Part shown: positions 33,581 through 44,921 of the stretch, one piece after another | Numbering within the stretch: position 1 is the stretch's first letter | How the letters are laid out: each line of letters opens with the position of its first letter | The notes under the pieces: generated by a model | Told to the model about the DNA's origin: nothing | What the model saw: only the letters and a program-made list of their open reading frames with translations | The model's database searches: none | Made by a program: the position numbers and the translations under genes | Origin: Apiosordaria backusii | Taxonomy: Eukaryota > Ascomycota > Sordariomycetes > Sordariales > Lasiosphaeriaceae | Reading direction: 5' to 3' | Assembly: GCA_030549205.1 (NCBI GenBank) | Contig: JAUKTV010000001.1 | Location: 2,790,001 to 2,854,000, forward strand | Length of the DNA: 64,000 nucleotides

Positions 33581-36467
33581 CGACCCTACCTCGCTAGGAT
33601 TTCTTCCGGATGGCGTTGCTTCTCCCCAAGACGAGGCCGAAGGCCACATGGCCAGTCACATTTCCTTTTCTCCGCAGCCCCCGACTGATGCATGCGCACC
33701 TGATATAGGTAGGCCCGGCCTGGAATCTCAAGTGGATGGCTTCAGGGCTGAGAAGTAGTTTGCGTGTCTTCGTGGCTCATGCGGAGCTGTTCTCGTCTAT
33801 GTAAAACTTGACTGCGGCTGTTACAGATGGGGATACGAGGAATGATCGTCCCGGAGTGATTCTAGACTTGGCTTACTAGCTAGGTAGCTGTGGTACTTTG
33901 GCCGGCTACTGCCACTGAGCTGAAGAGGCTGGCTGGTCTAGATTATCCACTTCCGAGTAATCAAAGTTAATGATCATTAAATGAGGCTTTCGATTCATCG
34001 TTGTCATAACCTGCTTTGACCTCTCTTTCAGAGGCCACTCCACTCACAGATGCCCCAATCCGACTTTCACTCCCATAAGCTGCAATGCACATCCATAACG
34101 CACATACTAAGAGAGGTGTAGAGTAACAACAACAACGAGCATACATCATCCCCAATCACCGCCTCTGACTTCTCAAACTTGAAACAAAGCTAAAATGTGG
34201 ATTGCCCATCGATATCCAATGACATAGGTCCTGAAACTAGCCTTACTTCTAGAATCCACTCCTCAAGTAAATACCAAGCCATTGGGAAGTAAAATATCCC
34301 AAGTTGATGCAGGCCGTACCGCAAGGGCAGCCAAGCGTTCGTCTCGCTGCTCTCCTTTCTGGATTTTTGGGCCCGGTAGTTTGCTCAAGGTATTTGTGCT
34401 TGACACGTGGGAGTTTGAATGTGGTGGTTGGGGCTGGGCCAGTGGGGAGTGTGGAATTATCTTACTGGATGAAACAGGTTCAGGGCTTTTTGACACTGAG
34501 ATACTGCGTCCTTACACCTCAAGTTGTTGAATTTTCAGGTGGTTTCTGAAGTGCGAGGCGGCCACCAGCCAACTCAAAAGAAAAGCCACTTCAGCCCGGA
34601 TGAGTCATTAAACTATGTCCTTATTTGTTTGTGCGCTGTAGGGGACTGGGGAAACGGTCAACTGATATTGGAGACATGGAAGCATGTGCTCCAAGTGTGA
34701 GTGGTGGAAAAGGGACTGATGAATGATGCCGCTCGCCTCGACGGTGGGAAGACGATGAGAGATATAAGAGTGTTGGGGTAGATAACGTTTGGAAGCCACT
34801 TCTTCAAGACTTCGATACTTCATTTTTGTGATATGTGTTGAAGAGAAGTCACTGGCGGTGTCTTGATGGCTCATGGTGTTCTTTGAGTGAAGCCGCAGTT
34901 TTGATGTGCTGACCGAGACTCCCAGGATAGATAGCTGGTGACATATCATATTTGAGCAGTTGAGAAGCACCGCTTAAGATGTGTTCTTTACCTTCATTCA
35001 AAGGCTGTTGTTCATGATTGGAACGGGAATCTACTCTGTCAAAAATTATTGAGATGGACTTGAAAGAGGGATTGACAGTTGGGAGTCAGTCACTGAACAC
35101 TACTCACCGCAGGTCCTTCAAACTCAAGGCGGCCCAGATCTATTAACTGATCTGGCAGTTGAGACTCGCTGCTATCTTATTCAAGATGCCCACACGATGA
35201 GCCTTTTTGATAAGCTGATTTGTGAGTGAAAAGTTCCACAAATATGGTTTAGCCACTCGCGCTCAGAAAGACTCATCCAGCCCCACAGACTGGAGGTTAT
35301 CAGGACTGGAACTGGATCAACATCGGCAACCCCTATCTCATCTACCTCTTAGCAGGATGGAGTAAGAAGGATGAGACCTTGCCTGCTAGATCACTCAAGG
35401 AGTTCAAATATACCACTGCTTTAAGATGAGCAGACCCAGGTAGCCAAGCAATGAGAACATCACGATATTGACACCTCAGGACATGAAGAAGGGGTGGGTT
35501 GTCGACTCTCGACTCGCATGTCGCCAGCCCCCCTCGGTGACTAGTGGGAAGAATAGTTTCCTGAGTGCCCTTTGGAACATCAAAATCATCGACACTCATA
35601 GATCTCCCCAAAGTGATGCCTATTATCAACCACCACGGGTCCAGTCAAGGTAAAGACTTGAATCACTACAATTGGAGCCGAATGCGTTCTCGAGTTCGAC
35701 CCTCAATGCTTCCGTTGCAATAACGCATCCAGCTGAGTGCCGTAGATCAACTGGATGTCATTGACGATCCCTAGAGTGTGAAGACTGTGATGATAGTGTG
35801 TCAGGGGTTAAACGATGAATGTAGCGCTGTAAACGCCGTTGTGTGACCATGAACTTCAAATAAAATTCATTCACACTGACATGAAAAGTGACCTTGTAGT
35901 ATAGGTTGGAGAAGATATCTGTACAAACTTAGGTGAACATGCATGCGGACATTCATGGTGAAGGGGATCCGATGAACGGATCCTTGACAGCTCCCGATAG
36001 TGGCCCACACCGTATCTGGCAGTATTAATAAGTAGCTGGAATAATTATAGTGTGTAAGGGAGTGAACGACCATTCCTGCTTGCTATTGTTGGTATTGTTT
36101 TGATATTATAAGACTTCTGGTTAGCATTGTTAAAAGTTAAAAGCAATTCCAGCCTCGAGTGAATTGTCCCGCATCTGGGGGCTTATCGGTCTTATCGGTC
36201 ATGGTGGGGTAGATGGCGCTAGCCGTTAGTGGTTAAGCTTTGGAGCACCAACGCCAGGAAGGCAAGGATGAGTCGCAAATGGGGATGACTGCACACGAAA
36301 TTCTTCAAAAACCAGTCCTCTGCGTTTCTATCTTCCTCCACCAACATCTTCGCACCTCATACCAAGCAGTAACTGTTAGCAACAACTCCAAGCAAACTTC
36401 GCCGAGTCTTCAGTCGACTGATTATTACCGTTACTGAAACAATCAGAGGTTACCCAAAATCAATACC

Positions 36468-38115
36468 ATGTCGGCCAACGACAAATTCGGCAACGACATC
36501 CCCGAGTCGGATTCCGACTCCGGCAACGAGTCCCAGATCGATATTCATGATTCTGACAACGATCACCTCGACAAGCCCAAGTCGGCTCTGAAGAAGCCTG
36601 CCCCCGCCCCAGTCGTCCAGAGACCACCTCTCCCCCCTCAAACAGATCCCAAGGACCTCGATGTCCAGAGCCTTAGTGCTTCCACGCCCGAGATCATTGC
36701 GCGGCAAGCAACTATCAACATCGGAACCATTGGCCACGTCGCCCACGGAAAGTCCACAGTCGTCAAGGCCATCTCTGGTGTCCAGACCGTTCGTTTCAAG
36801 AACGAGTTGGTTCGCAACATTACCATCAAGCTGGGTTATGCCAACGCCAAGATCTACAAGTGTGACAGTAAGGAGTGTCCAAGGCCGACTTGCTACAAGA
36901 GCTACGGGGGCGAGAAGGAGATTGACCCTCCTTGTGAGCGCGAGGGATGCACAGGAACCTACAGATTGTTCCGCCATGTCTCGTAAGTATTGATAGAGAC
37001 GACCGTGTGTTGAGGGAAATCGCTAACACAAGGCAGATTCGTTGATTGCCCTGGTCACGACATTCTCATGAGCACCATGTTGTCAGGTGCCGCTGTAATG
37101 GATGCTGCCCTTCTTCTCATTGCCGGTAACGAATCTTGCCCTCAGCCTCAAACCTCGGAGCATTTGGCTGCTATCGAGATCATGAAGTTGAACAACATCA
37201 TCGTTCTTCAGAATAAGGTCGACCTCATGAGAGAAGAGGCTGCCAAGCATCATCAAGAATCCATTCTCAAATTCACCCGAGGCACAGCCGCCGAAAAATC
37301 GCCAATTATCCCCGTCTCGGCTCAGCTCAAGCTGAATATCGATGCTGTTCTCGACGCTATTGTCAATACAATTCCCGTTCCTGTCAGGGATTTCACTCAG
37401 GACCCGCATATGATCATTATTCGGTCATTTGACGTCAACAAGCCTGGCGCCGAGATAGACGACCTCAAGGGCGGTGTTGCTGGTGGCTCCATCCTCCGCG
37501 GTGTCCTCAAGCTTGGCGACGAGATTGAGATTCGTCCTGGTGTCGTTTCTCGTGATGAGAGGGGAAACATCAGGGTCAAGCCTCTGTTCAGCCGCATCGT
37601 CTCTCTCAACTCTGAGGGCAACGAGCTTAAGTATGCCGTTCCTGGTGGGCTGATTGGTGTTGGCACCGGCATCGATCCCACCCTTTGCAGAGCCGATCGT
37701 CTCGTCGGTTTCGTCCTTGGTCTCAAGGGCCGGCTGCCCGACATTTATAGCGAGATCGAAGTCAACTTTTACCTGCTCCGCCGCCTCCTCGGTGTCAGGA
37801 CAGCCGACGGCAAGCAGGCCAAGGTTGACAAGCTTGCCAAGAACGAGGTGATCATGGTCAACATTGGTTCCACCTCCATTGGTGCCAAGGTTGTTGCCAT
37901 CAAGAAGGATGCGGCCAAGCTCCAGCTCACCACTCCGGCCTGCACAGACCTCGGCCAGAAGGTGGCCCTCAGCAGACGTATTGAGAAGCATTGGCGTCTT
38001 ATCGGTTGGGCCACTATCACTGCGTAAGTCTCCATGAATTTGGTATGGTGTAATATGGGTATTTGCTAACTGAGTTGAAAACAGTGGTGTAACAGTCGAG
38101 CCCGACACGGATTAA
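36468..38115 (+). CDS. GCD11: Translation initiation factor eIF2 subunit gamma
   Basis: Exons 36468-36982, 37037-38023 and 38085-38115, giving 510 residues (human 472, yeast 527). The GTPase subunit of eIF2, which delivers initiator tRNA to the 40S subunit. Seen: an acidic N-terminal extension, G1 GHVAHGKST (about residues 89-97), the Cys-rich knuckle (KCDSKECPRPTC, CEREGC), G3 FVDCPGHD read across the first splice, G4 NKVD and G5 PVSAQ. The two beta-barrel domains follow and the end is GVTVEPDTD, read across the last splice. Both introns have gtaagt donors. The last coding exon is only 31 bases. Confidence 0.96.
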
Positions 38116-38892
38116 GCTTCTACGATTCTCTGATGATAATGACGGTAGGATGGGACGGTTCCCATCTGCTTTCGCTGCATGGTTTGCAAAAGTTAGGCAG
38201 GGGATGGTTGGTGTTTATATGCTAGGAAGGCGTAGAGGAGCGAATATGCAGGAATGGCTTTATCCTCTAACAGCGGTTACTCGAGGCTTACGTGCGTGTA
38301 CATAATTCACATACCCGTATGAATGACCGTGTGGCATCATTTTCTGTTTTTGTGTCCATCTTCCTTGAAAATTTTCATACTAGATTTCCATCAATAGGCA
38401 TGACTTCTACCTGAAGACCTGTAGATCATGCCGGGAATGCATGGATTAAAAGGAGGACAAGCTTTCCCGCAACTTGGGTGAAGAACAAAGGCAGAAATGA
38501 CATCCAACAACCTTCAACCATACTGTTTACCATACAAGTGACCACATGTCACCGACCTTACACGAAGCAGATACATACACACATTTCCATACAAAGAGAA
38601 ATGTTCTGTCATAACTCCCTCAGTATGTTGGCAACGTATGATATAAACAGAGACAAGGAAACATTCTTGGCTGAAACCTAATGTACCCGGTTAAGTCACA
38701 AAATAAGCTGGTGTGCTTTCATTCATTACTTATAAACAAACTTAAGGTAACCAACCTGCTTGACTTTGCTTGCGTTGTTCTTTACGGTCAAATTCCGTGT
38801 CCCCCCCCCCCCCGGCCTACAATCGCTGTACCCGACAGGTGGCCACTTTCAGCTTGATCTCAGCATACGCCCTGTTTGACCACACATTCTTC
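38116..38892. other. Convergent intergenic region
   Basis: 777 bases between the 3' ends of eIF2 gamma (+) and the LAA2-like gene (-). It contains a run of 13 C at 38801-38813, a likely spot for length error. No gene is seen. Confidence 0.5.
38801..38813 (+). repeat. Homopolymer, 13 C
   Basis: Thirteen consecutive C bases, 80 bases beyond the stop of the LAA2-like gene on the minus strand. Confidence 0.95.
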
Positions 38893-40677
38893 CTACTTCC
38901 TAACCTTCCTAGCATGCTTCACCAAATTCTCAATCACACCCTCAAAAGCCTCCCGATCCCCAATCTTCTCGTCCGTCCTCTTTTGCCAGTAATCCAGCAC
39001 GTCCTTTGCCGTAAACTGCATCTTCTCCAGCTTATTGACATGCTCCCTCAGCTCTGCATCCGTCATGCCGTTCATCGCCTCGTCTGTCGTCATGCACAGC
39101 TGTCTCGCTTTCAGTAAATCGAGGCTCTTTTCCGGGCTGTTGTTGTTGTTGTTGTTGTTGTCTTTGGCTGCTGCTGATGAGCCTTCGGTTTCAGAAGAAG
39201 GTTTCTTCGTTGATGATCTAGGTGGTTTGAGGTTTCCTTGGGAGTCGACGGAGGTCCTGGATGCACCCGCGGCACTGTTGCGAACGCGGGAGACGCTCCG
39301 GGAGTCGGCTGATTGGAAGGAACCGTTGGAGTTTGTCCTGTGGAGGGTGGGTAGGACGAGTTTCTTCTGTTTGGAGGCGGGGAGGATCTCGTCTAGGTCG
39401 ACGGGGACGCCGAGGGATACCAGAAAGAGGCGGCGGATGCGGGAGCGGATCCAGTCTGGTGGTTGGAGGGGGGGTGGTGCGACGAGTTGGGACCAGAGGG
39501 AGGCGGATCGGGGGGTGAGGAAGATGGGGTTCTCGTTGGAGAGGGAGGGGAGGGGGTTGATGGCGTTGGCGGGGGGGAAGAGGGCTGAGAGGTAGGGTTC
39601 GGTTAGGGAGGTGATCTCGGAGGAGTCAAGGTCATCAAAGGTGGGTATAGGCTTTGGAGGTAGTTAGTACAAGAACATAGGCTGCTTGGCCAAGACAGAA
39701 TAGGGGAGCTTACAAATGATAACGCCGGGGCAGCTGCTGGAGCTGGAGCTGGAGCTGGCGCCGCGGCTGGTGGTGGTGCTGGTGTCTCTTCGGCCTGCTG
39801 AAACCCGTCGTCAAAGTCGCCAAAGTCATCGTCCAGATCGTCGTTGCCACCTTCTTCGAAATCGTCAAAATCATCCCCAAAATCATCATCTTCATCACCC
39901 TCCACAGCATCGTCTCCAGCCCCTGGAGGACCCGGTGATGTGGGACTCAATGGTGCTGGTCTTCTACTGGCATTTGACGATTTTCTTCTTGAGCGTGTCG
40001 ACACAGGAGTACTTAGGGACGGTGATATTGGGGCATCTACGCAGGAAAACCACACGTCAATACTGGCTGAGCTATAGACGACAAAAGAGAAAAACAGAGC
40101 AGGCTGGCTAGAAAGGCAAGACTACGCATCCGTACCATTATCTTCCACCCTCTTCCCGTCAGCCTTGATGGTCACATCCGGATGCGGATCCGACTTGTGT
40201 CTCTCCCCAACCTCCGGGTGTGTCACAGAGCCCTCGGCATCTGGTGCCTCCTCCACCACCGTTTTCGGGATGGGATGCCCGCCAGGGGTAGGAGACCGGG
40301 CATAACGTTCCGGCTCAGGAGGTGTCGGGTCGAGAGGGTCGGGAATGATGGCTATCTCGTCCGGTTCGGCATCCCCTTCTCTCTTGCTGTAAGCCTCAGT
40401 GCCGGGGACTTCCCCATAGGCCGGCTTGTCATCAACCCTCTCGACTCTGGTTCTCGGGATGGGCGACGCAGGGACGGACCCAACTGGCCCAGACTGGGCG
40501 TCGGAATAGTGCTCTTCGGAATCGGATTCCGCTGGTAAACAGTCAGTTCGCGCTTGATCGTAACAAAGGAGCAAAGTGGAAGTGTGTCTGATAAACAGTA
40601 CCTAGGTCATGAGCACCTGGATCAATGGTGCCTCGCCTCTCGGGAGGCGACAGGCTGTTTCGTCTTTCAGAGGACAT
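38893..40677 (-). CDS. LAA2/aftiphilin-like putative AP-1 accessory protein
   Basis: Complement of exons 40602-40677, 40136-40531, 39714-40036 and 38893-39651, giving 517 residues. The middle is extremely acidic with repeated Phe-acidic motifs (DDDFGDDFDDF, DDDFGDFDDGF), the kind that bind adaptor ear domains. After an Ala/Pro stretch comes PIPTFDDLDSSEITSLTEPY, a folded-looking region (WSQLVAPPPLQPPDWIRSRI), a poly-Asn run, and the C-terminal helix NGMTDAELREHVNKLEKMQF. From memory this layout is that of yeast YBL010C (Laa2), which brings AP-1 coats and Laa1 together. I hold the orthology as probable, not proven. The gene diverges from NSP1. Confidence 0.68.
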
Positions 40678-41508
40678 GGTGCCTGAAAAAAGAGCAAGAA
40701 TTGTATGTTCTTTCCCTCAAGGAGCAACAGTTTCTCAGTGGTTGGCGGTTTCACAGAGAACAGATGTAGGAGGGGTCAAGGGGAAGGGGAACCTTGAAGG
40801 CTGTAGGAGTTGTGAGCAAAGCGGTATCAAAACCAAAGGAAATTGTGGTAAGGTAGCACTCCTGATGCACAGTCAAACAAAGGCAGTGGCAGGGTCTGGG
40901 TTCTGGATCAGGTTGGGTACGCATACATAGGTAGGCGCAGCTCTCTGACTGACGAGCAAGACAATCGAGGGGCCTGAGCTGGGAGTTGAACGACGATGGA
41001 ATCCAATGCGGAGCTTGAGATGGTTGTGCCCCACACGCTAGTTGAAAGAGGAGAGTGGGGCAGCCCACATTCTCAGCCTTCTGCTCTGTGCAACGTTGGG
41101 TGGATGCTTTGGCGCGTGCGACTGGTGAGGCTGACGGAGCTTTTTTCCTGGCGCGGTCAAACAGCTGCCAAAAAAGTCCAATCAATCACGACGCTTTGCT
41201 CTTGCGCTTCTGCATCAAAAAGTCAACAATACAAGCGACTTGGCTACAGCAACATTTCAACAGTCTTCCTTGCGATCAAAGCTGCAGCATCGACCTAGGC
41301 TTCCATCGATAAAGCCAATTGCATTAACAAGGCCTGACACCGCAACAAAACGGCCTTTTCTTTGCGCTCTCCCTGAGCTGCATCCGAAGCGACTGGGGTT
41401 GTGTTGGGCTGCCGAAGCTGTTATCGCCTCTTCTAGGTCGCCGACTTTAATACCCCGTCTTTCCCCCTCAACTTGACATCGTCGACCGAAGTTATCGAAA
41501 TCGCAAAC
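40678..41508. promoter_or_regulatory. Divergent promoter region of LAA2-like gene and NSP1
   Basis: 831 bases between divergent start codons. A CCAATCAATCA stretch (about 41178-41188) could be a CCAAT-type site. The promoter role comes from position only. Confidence 0.45.
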
Positions 41509-43654
41509 ATGTCCTTCACATTTGGCACGCCATCATCCAATCCCGCCTCAGGTGCGGCGAACACATCAGCGGCACCGGCTGCTGGTGGTTCGTTTGGAGG
41601 AGCAGCGCCAGGAACCACAGGAGCCCCATCATTCTCTTTTGGCAACACAAATACAGCAGCTGCTGGATCAAGCACACCCCAAGTCGGCGGCAGTATTTTC
41701 GGCAACACAGCGGCCGCCGGTGCCGCGAAACCGAACCTCTTTGGCGCCGCCGGAGCCTCGACTACACCTGCGAGCGCAGCGCCTGCCACGGGAGGAGGCT
41801 TGTTTGGCCAGGGTGCTGGCGCTTCAACAGGAGGTAGCTTGTTCGGTGCCAAGCCAGCCGCGACGACAGGGACGACAGCCACAACCGGCTCGCTATTTGG
41901 TGCTGCTTCGACTGCCGCCCCAGCTGCCTCGACAGCGGCCCCATCATCCATGTTCGGAGGTCAGACTGGTGCCGCGAAGTCTGGGCTGTTCGGCGGTGCT
42001 GCTCCTGCCGCTTCTGGCACAACAACAGGGACCCCAACAGCTGCTACCGGAGGTCTGTTTGGAGGTGCATCGACCACACCTCAGACTGCTGCCGCAAAGC
42101 CAGCAGGCAGTGCACTATTTGGAGGAGCTGGAGGTGCCGGTGGAAGTCTGTTTGGAGGAGCTGGAGGAGCTGGTGCTGCATCTACTCCCGCAAAGTCGAT
42201 GTTTGGTGCTGGTGGACTAGGCTCAACTACACCGGCCGGTGCTCCCCCGGCAGAACCCGCGAAGCCAGCCGGCAGCCTGTTCGGAGCGGCAACTCCAGCC
42301 ACCGGTGCGGCCGCCGGAACTGCTGCCCCGGCTCCTGCTCCTGCTACCGGTGGTCTATTCGGTCAACAAGCCTCGACTGCTGCAACTACCACGCCAGCGG
42401 CCGGTGGCCTCTTCGGAGCTAAGCCGCCAGCGACTACAGCTCCTGCAACCACTGCCCCGGCCACTTCGACACCGGCGCCTGGTGGCCTTTTCGGAGCTAA
42501 ACCTGCCGCGACCACTGCTCCCGCTACTGCAACCCCGGCTGCTACAACAGCACCAGCGCCTGGAGGTCTCTTTGGAGCTAAGCCAGCGGGAGCTGCTACT
42601 ACTGCTACTGAGGCCGCAAAACCAGCTGGCGGTTTGTTCGGAGCGGCTGCCCCTGCTAGCACCGCAGCAGCCACCACATCATCTACGCCTGCTGCTACCA
42701 CGGCCCCAGCAGCTGGAGGTCTCTTCGGAGCCAAGCCCGCGGCCACCACGGCACCTGGTACCACCGGCGCTGCTACAGCTACTACCACCGCTCCCGCGGC
42801 TGGCGGTCTCTTCGGAGCCAAACCTGCGGCTACAACCACCACACCGGGCCCTGTCATGACAGCTTCGAACCCGGCCCAAACAGCTGCCAACCTCACCGCT
42901 TCAACCCTCGGCCCGGCTTCCCAGCTCCCCCGCCTGAAGAACAAGACCATGGACGAGATCATCACCCGCTGGGCTACCGACCTCTCCAAGTACCAAAAGG
43001 AATTCAAGGAGCAAGCCAACAAAGTTTCCGAATGGGACCGCATGCTCGTTGAGAACGGCGAGAAGATCCAGCGTCTGTTCAACTCCACCCACGAAGCCGA
43101 GCGCGCAAGCAATGAGATTGAGCGTCAACTTCAGGGGGTCGAGAGCCAGCAGGAGGAGCTGGGTGCGTGGTTGGATAGGTATGAGCAGGAGCTGGACGAG
43201 CTTTATGCGAAGCAGGGGGTGAACTTGGAGAGGGAGGAGCAGATGACGGGGCCGGATCAGGAGAGGGAGAGGACGTACAAGTTGGCGGAGAAGCTGACGG
43301 ATAGGCTGGATGATATGGGCAAGGACTTGACCAAGATGATCAAGGAGATCAATGATATGAGTGGGAGCTTGAGCAGAGGGGGCAAGAGTGATGATCCGGT
43401 ATGTTTTTTTCCCCTTTTCTCTTTTTGTTTGATCTGTTGCTGATGTGATGAATGTATAGCTTTCTCAAATTGTCCGCGTCCTGAACAGCCACTTGACGCA
43501 GCTGCAGTGGATCGACACCAATGCCAAGACCCTCCAGGCCAAGGTGCAGGCTGCGCAGAAGACGACGGGGAACATGGGACCGAGTGCGAACGAGACGGAG
43601 AGCAATGCTGCCGAGAGCTTTTACAGGTCTTACCGGGGTGGTGGTTTCAAATAG
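41509..43654 (+). CDS. NSP1: FG nucleoporin NSP1 (Nup62)
   Basis: Exons 41509-43398 and 43460-43654, giving 694 residues. A central-channel FG nucleoporin that anchors through a coiled coil with Nup57 and Nup49 and also in the Nup82 complex. Residues 1 to about 455 are Ala/Thr/Gly/Pro-rich with many LFG repeats (GGLFGAKPAATT-type units) and one FSFG. From about residue 470 the Nsp1/Nup62 C-terminal domain begins: LPRLKNKTMDEIITRWATDL, then NKVSEWDRMLVENGEKIQRL. The splice joins into LSQIVRVLNSHLTQLQWIDT and the end is YRSYRGGGFK. The shorter FG domain and C-terminal domain order fit NSP1, not Nup49/57. Confidence 0.94.
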
Positions 43655-44210
43655 CTTCACTACAAGGGATTGGGGATAAGGGGTGGGGTGCTGGTTTATG
43701 GGGAAATATGTAATCAGCCAGGTTCAGTCGACATAACATCAGCCGTTAACAAGACAAAGGTGGGATTTTACTTGGGTGTTGAAGGTTTTTGTAACGGAGT
43801 TTTTGTACTGTAATTGGAAGTTTTGTAACCGGTAGCTAGTTAGCTAAAAGAATGGGGGGTATCTGGACATGTTCTTGAAAGCTCAGGCGACCAGTGTTTA
43901 CAAGTTTGTTCTCAGGAGCTTGGAAGTGATGGGTTTGATAGTGATTTGTAGATTTGGCTAGCTCTGCTTTTTCTCATTTTTCTTTTTGCTTGCAAGACAA
44001 GGCCATGCGAAATGCAAAAAAGAAAATAGCAGTCAGACAAGACAAAGAGCAGAAAAAGGACTATGTACTCGTACACTCGAGCCCACGGCTATTGTGAGAA
44101 ACTCGTTTCCACTTATTCTTCCCTTTTCCTTTTTCCCAATCGTCATTTGAAAATCATGAGTTCATGGGAGATAAGTGTAATGCTTGTGGTTCTAATTTGT
44201 TTGTGGAAAT
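43655..44210. other. Convergent intergenic region
   Basis: 556 bases between the 3' ends of NSP1 (+) and the ATP synthase inhibitor gene (-). I see nothing specific. Confidence 0.5.
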
Positions 44211-44921
44211 TTAGTTGTGCTCGCCACCCTGCTCCTTGGTGATCTCGTCACTGTTTGGAATGTGTTAGTGTTATGTTTTCTCACAAAGGGGGAATGATGA
44301 TGGGTAAGTTGACTAACATGTGGTCGGAGAGCTTCTGGAGGTGATCCTGCTGCTCCCTGAGCTTCTGCTTGAGGGCGAGGAGCTTCTCCTTCTCGCGCTG
44401 GCGGATGGCGAAGTCCTCCTGGGCCTTCTCGCGGCGCTGGAAGGCGTCACTGTTTATTTGGGAGTCATGTTAGTGATTTGTGGTTTCATTGGATTTGAGA
44501 AACAACACCATGTTGTTGGTTATCTTGGAAGATAGGTTGGGAGGGGTATGCCTGAGCCGGAGGGACCGCCGGGATAAGCCCGGCCGCTAGGAGGGGAGCT
44601 CTTCGGCTGGGCCAAGGGGCAAGGAAGACTGATGTCATGATCCGATTCTCTTCAACCTCGCCGGTAGAGCTCTCCCTTCCTTCGCGGGATTCTGGTAGGT
44701 ATAACCTCACAACTCAATGTCTTCTCGTTGGGGAAAGCTTGTCGGGGAAGGGCCGGATGCGTGATTATGCTATGGAGGGGAAGGGGAGAATAAACGTACC
44801 CCTGGCCGCCAGTCTTGGGGGGAGCGCCGGTGTCACCAGCAGCCATGACGCGCGAGGTCGTCGCGAAGGTGCGGGAGAGGAGCGCCGGGCGGGCGACCTT
44901 GGTGAATGATGTGCGAAGCAT
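44211..44921 (-). CDS. INH1: Mitochondrial ATP synthase (F1) inhibitor protein
   Basis: Complement of exons 44800-44921, 44318-44449 and 44211-44250, giving 97 residues (yeast Inh1 85). Binds F1 and blocks ATP hydrolysis when the membrane potential falls. Residues 1-25 form an import presequence (MLRTSFTKVARPALLSRTFA, rich in Arg). The mature part is the inhibitory region GDAFQRREKAQEDFAIRQRE followed by a long coiled coil (LLALKQKLREQQDHLQKLSD) and IDEITKEQGGEHN. The first intron is 350 bases, far longer than the others here, yet has gtacgt, a CTAAC branch and an acag end. Frame is kept at both splices. Confidence 0.9.

Larger units (their letters stand above)
30745..36467. other. Long gene-poor region (5.7 kb)
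   Basis: No coding family, RNA gene or intact transposon is recognised on either strand. Open frames are short and look random. It holds a decanucleotide tandem repeat (32251-32290), an inverted repeat (33525-33580) and, from about 33.9 to 36.2 kb, a more AT-rich stretch. The right end is the promoter of eIF2 gamma; the left end is the promoter of the four-TM gene. Confidence 0.5.

Noticed and set aside
34608..34970. 120-codon minus-strand open frame in the gene-poor region
   Set aside because: No recognisable domain and composition like the surrounding DNA; kept only as part of the gene-poor region.
42363..43112. 249-codon minus-strand open frame rich in Ala/Val/Gly
   Set aside because: Mirror of the repetitive NSP1 FG region.
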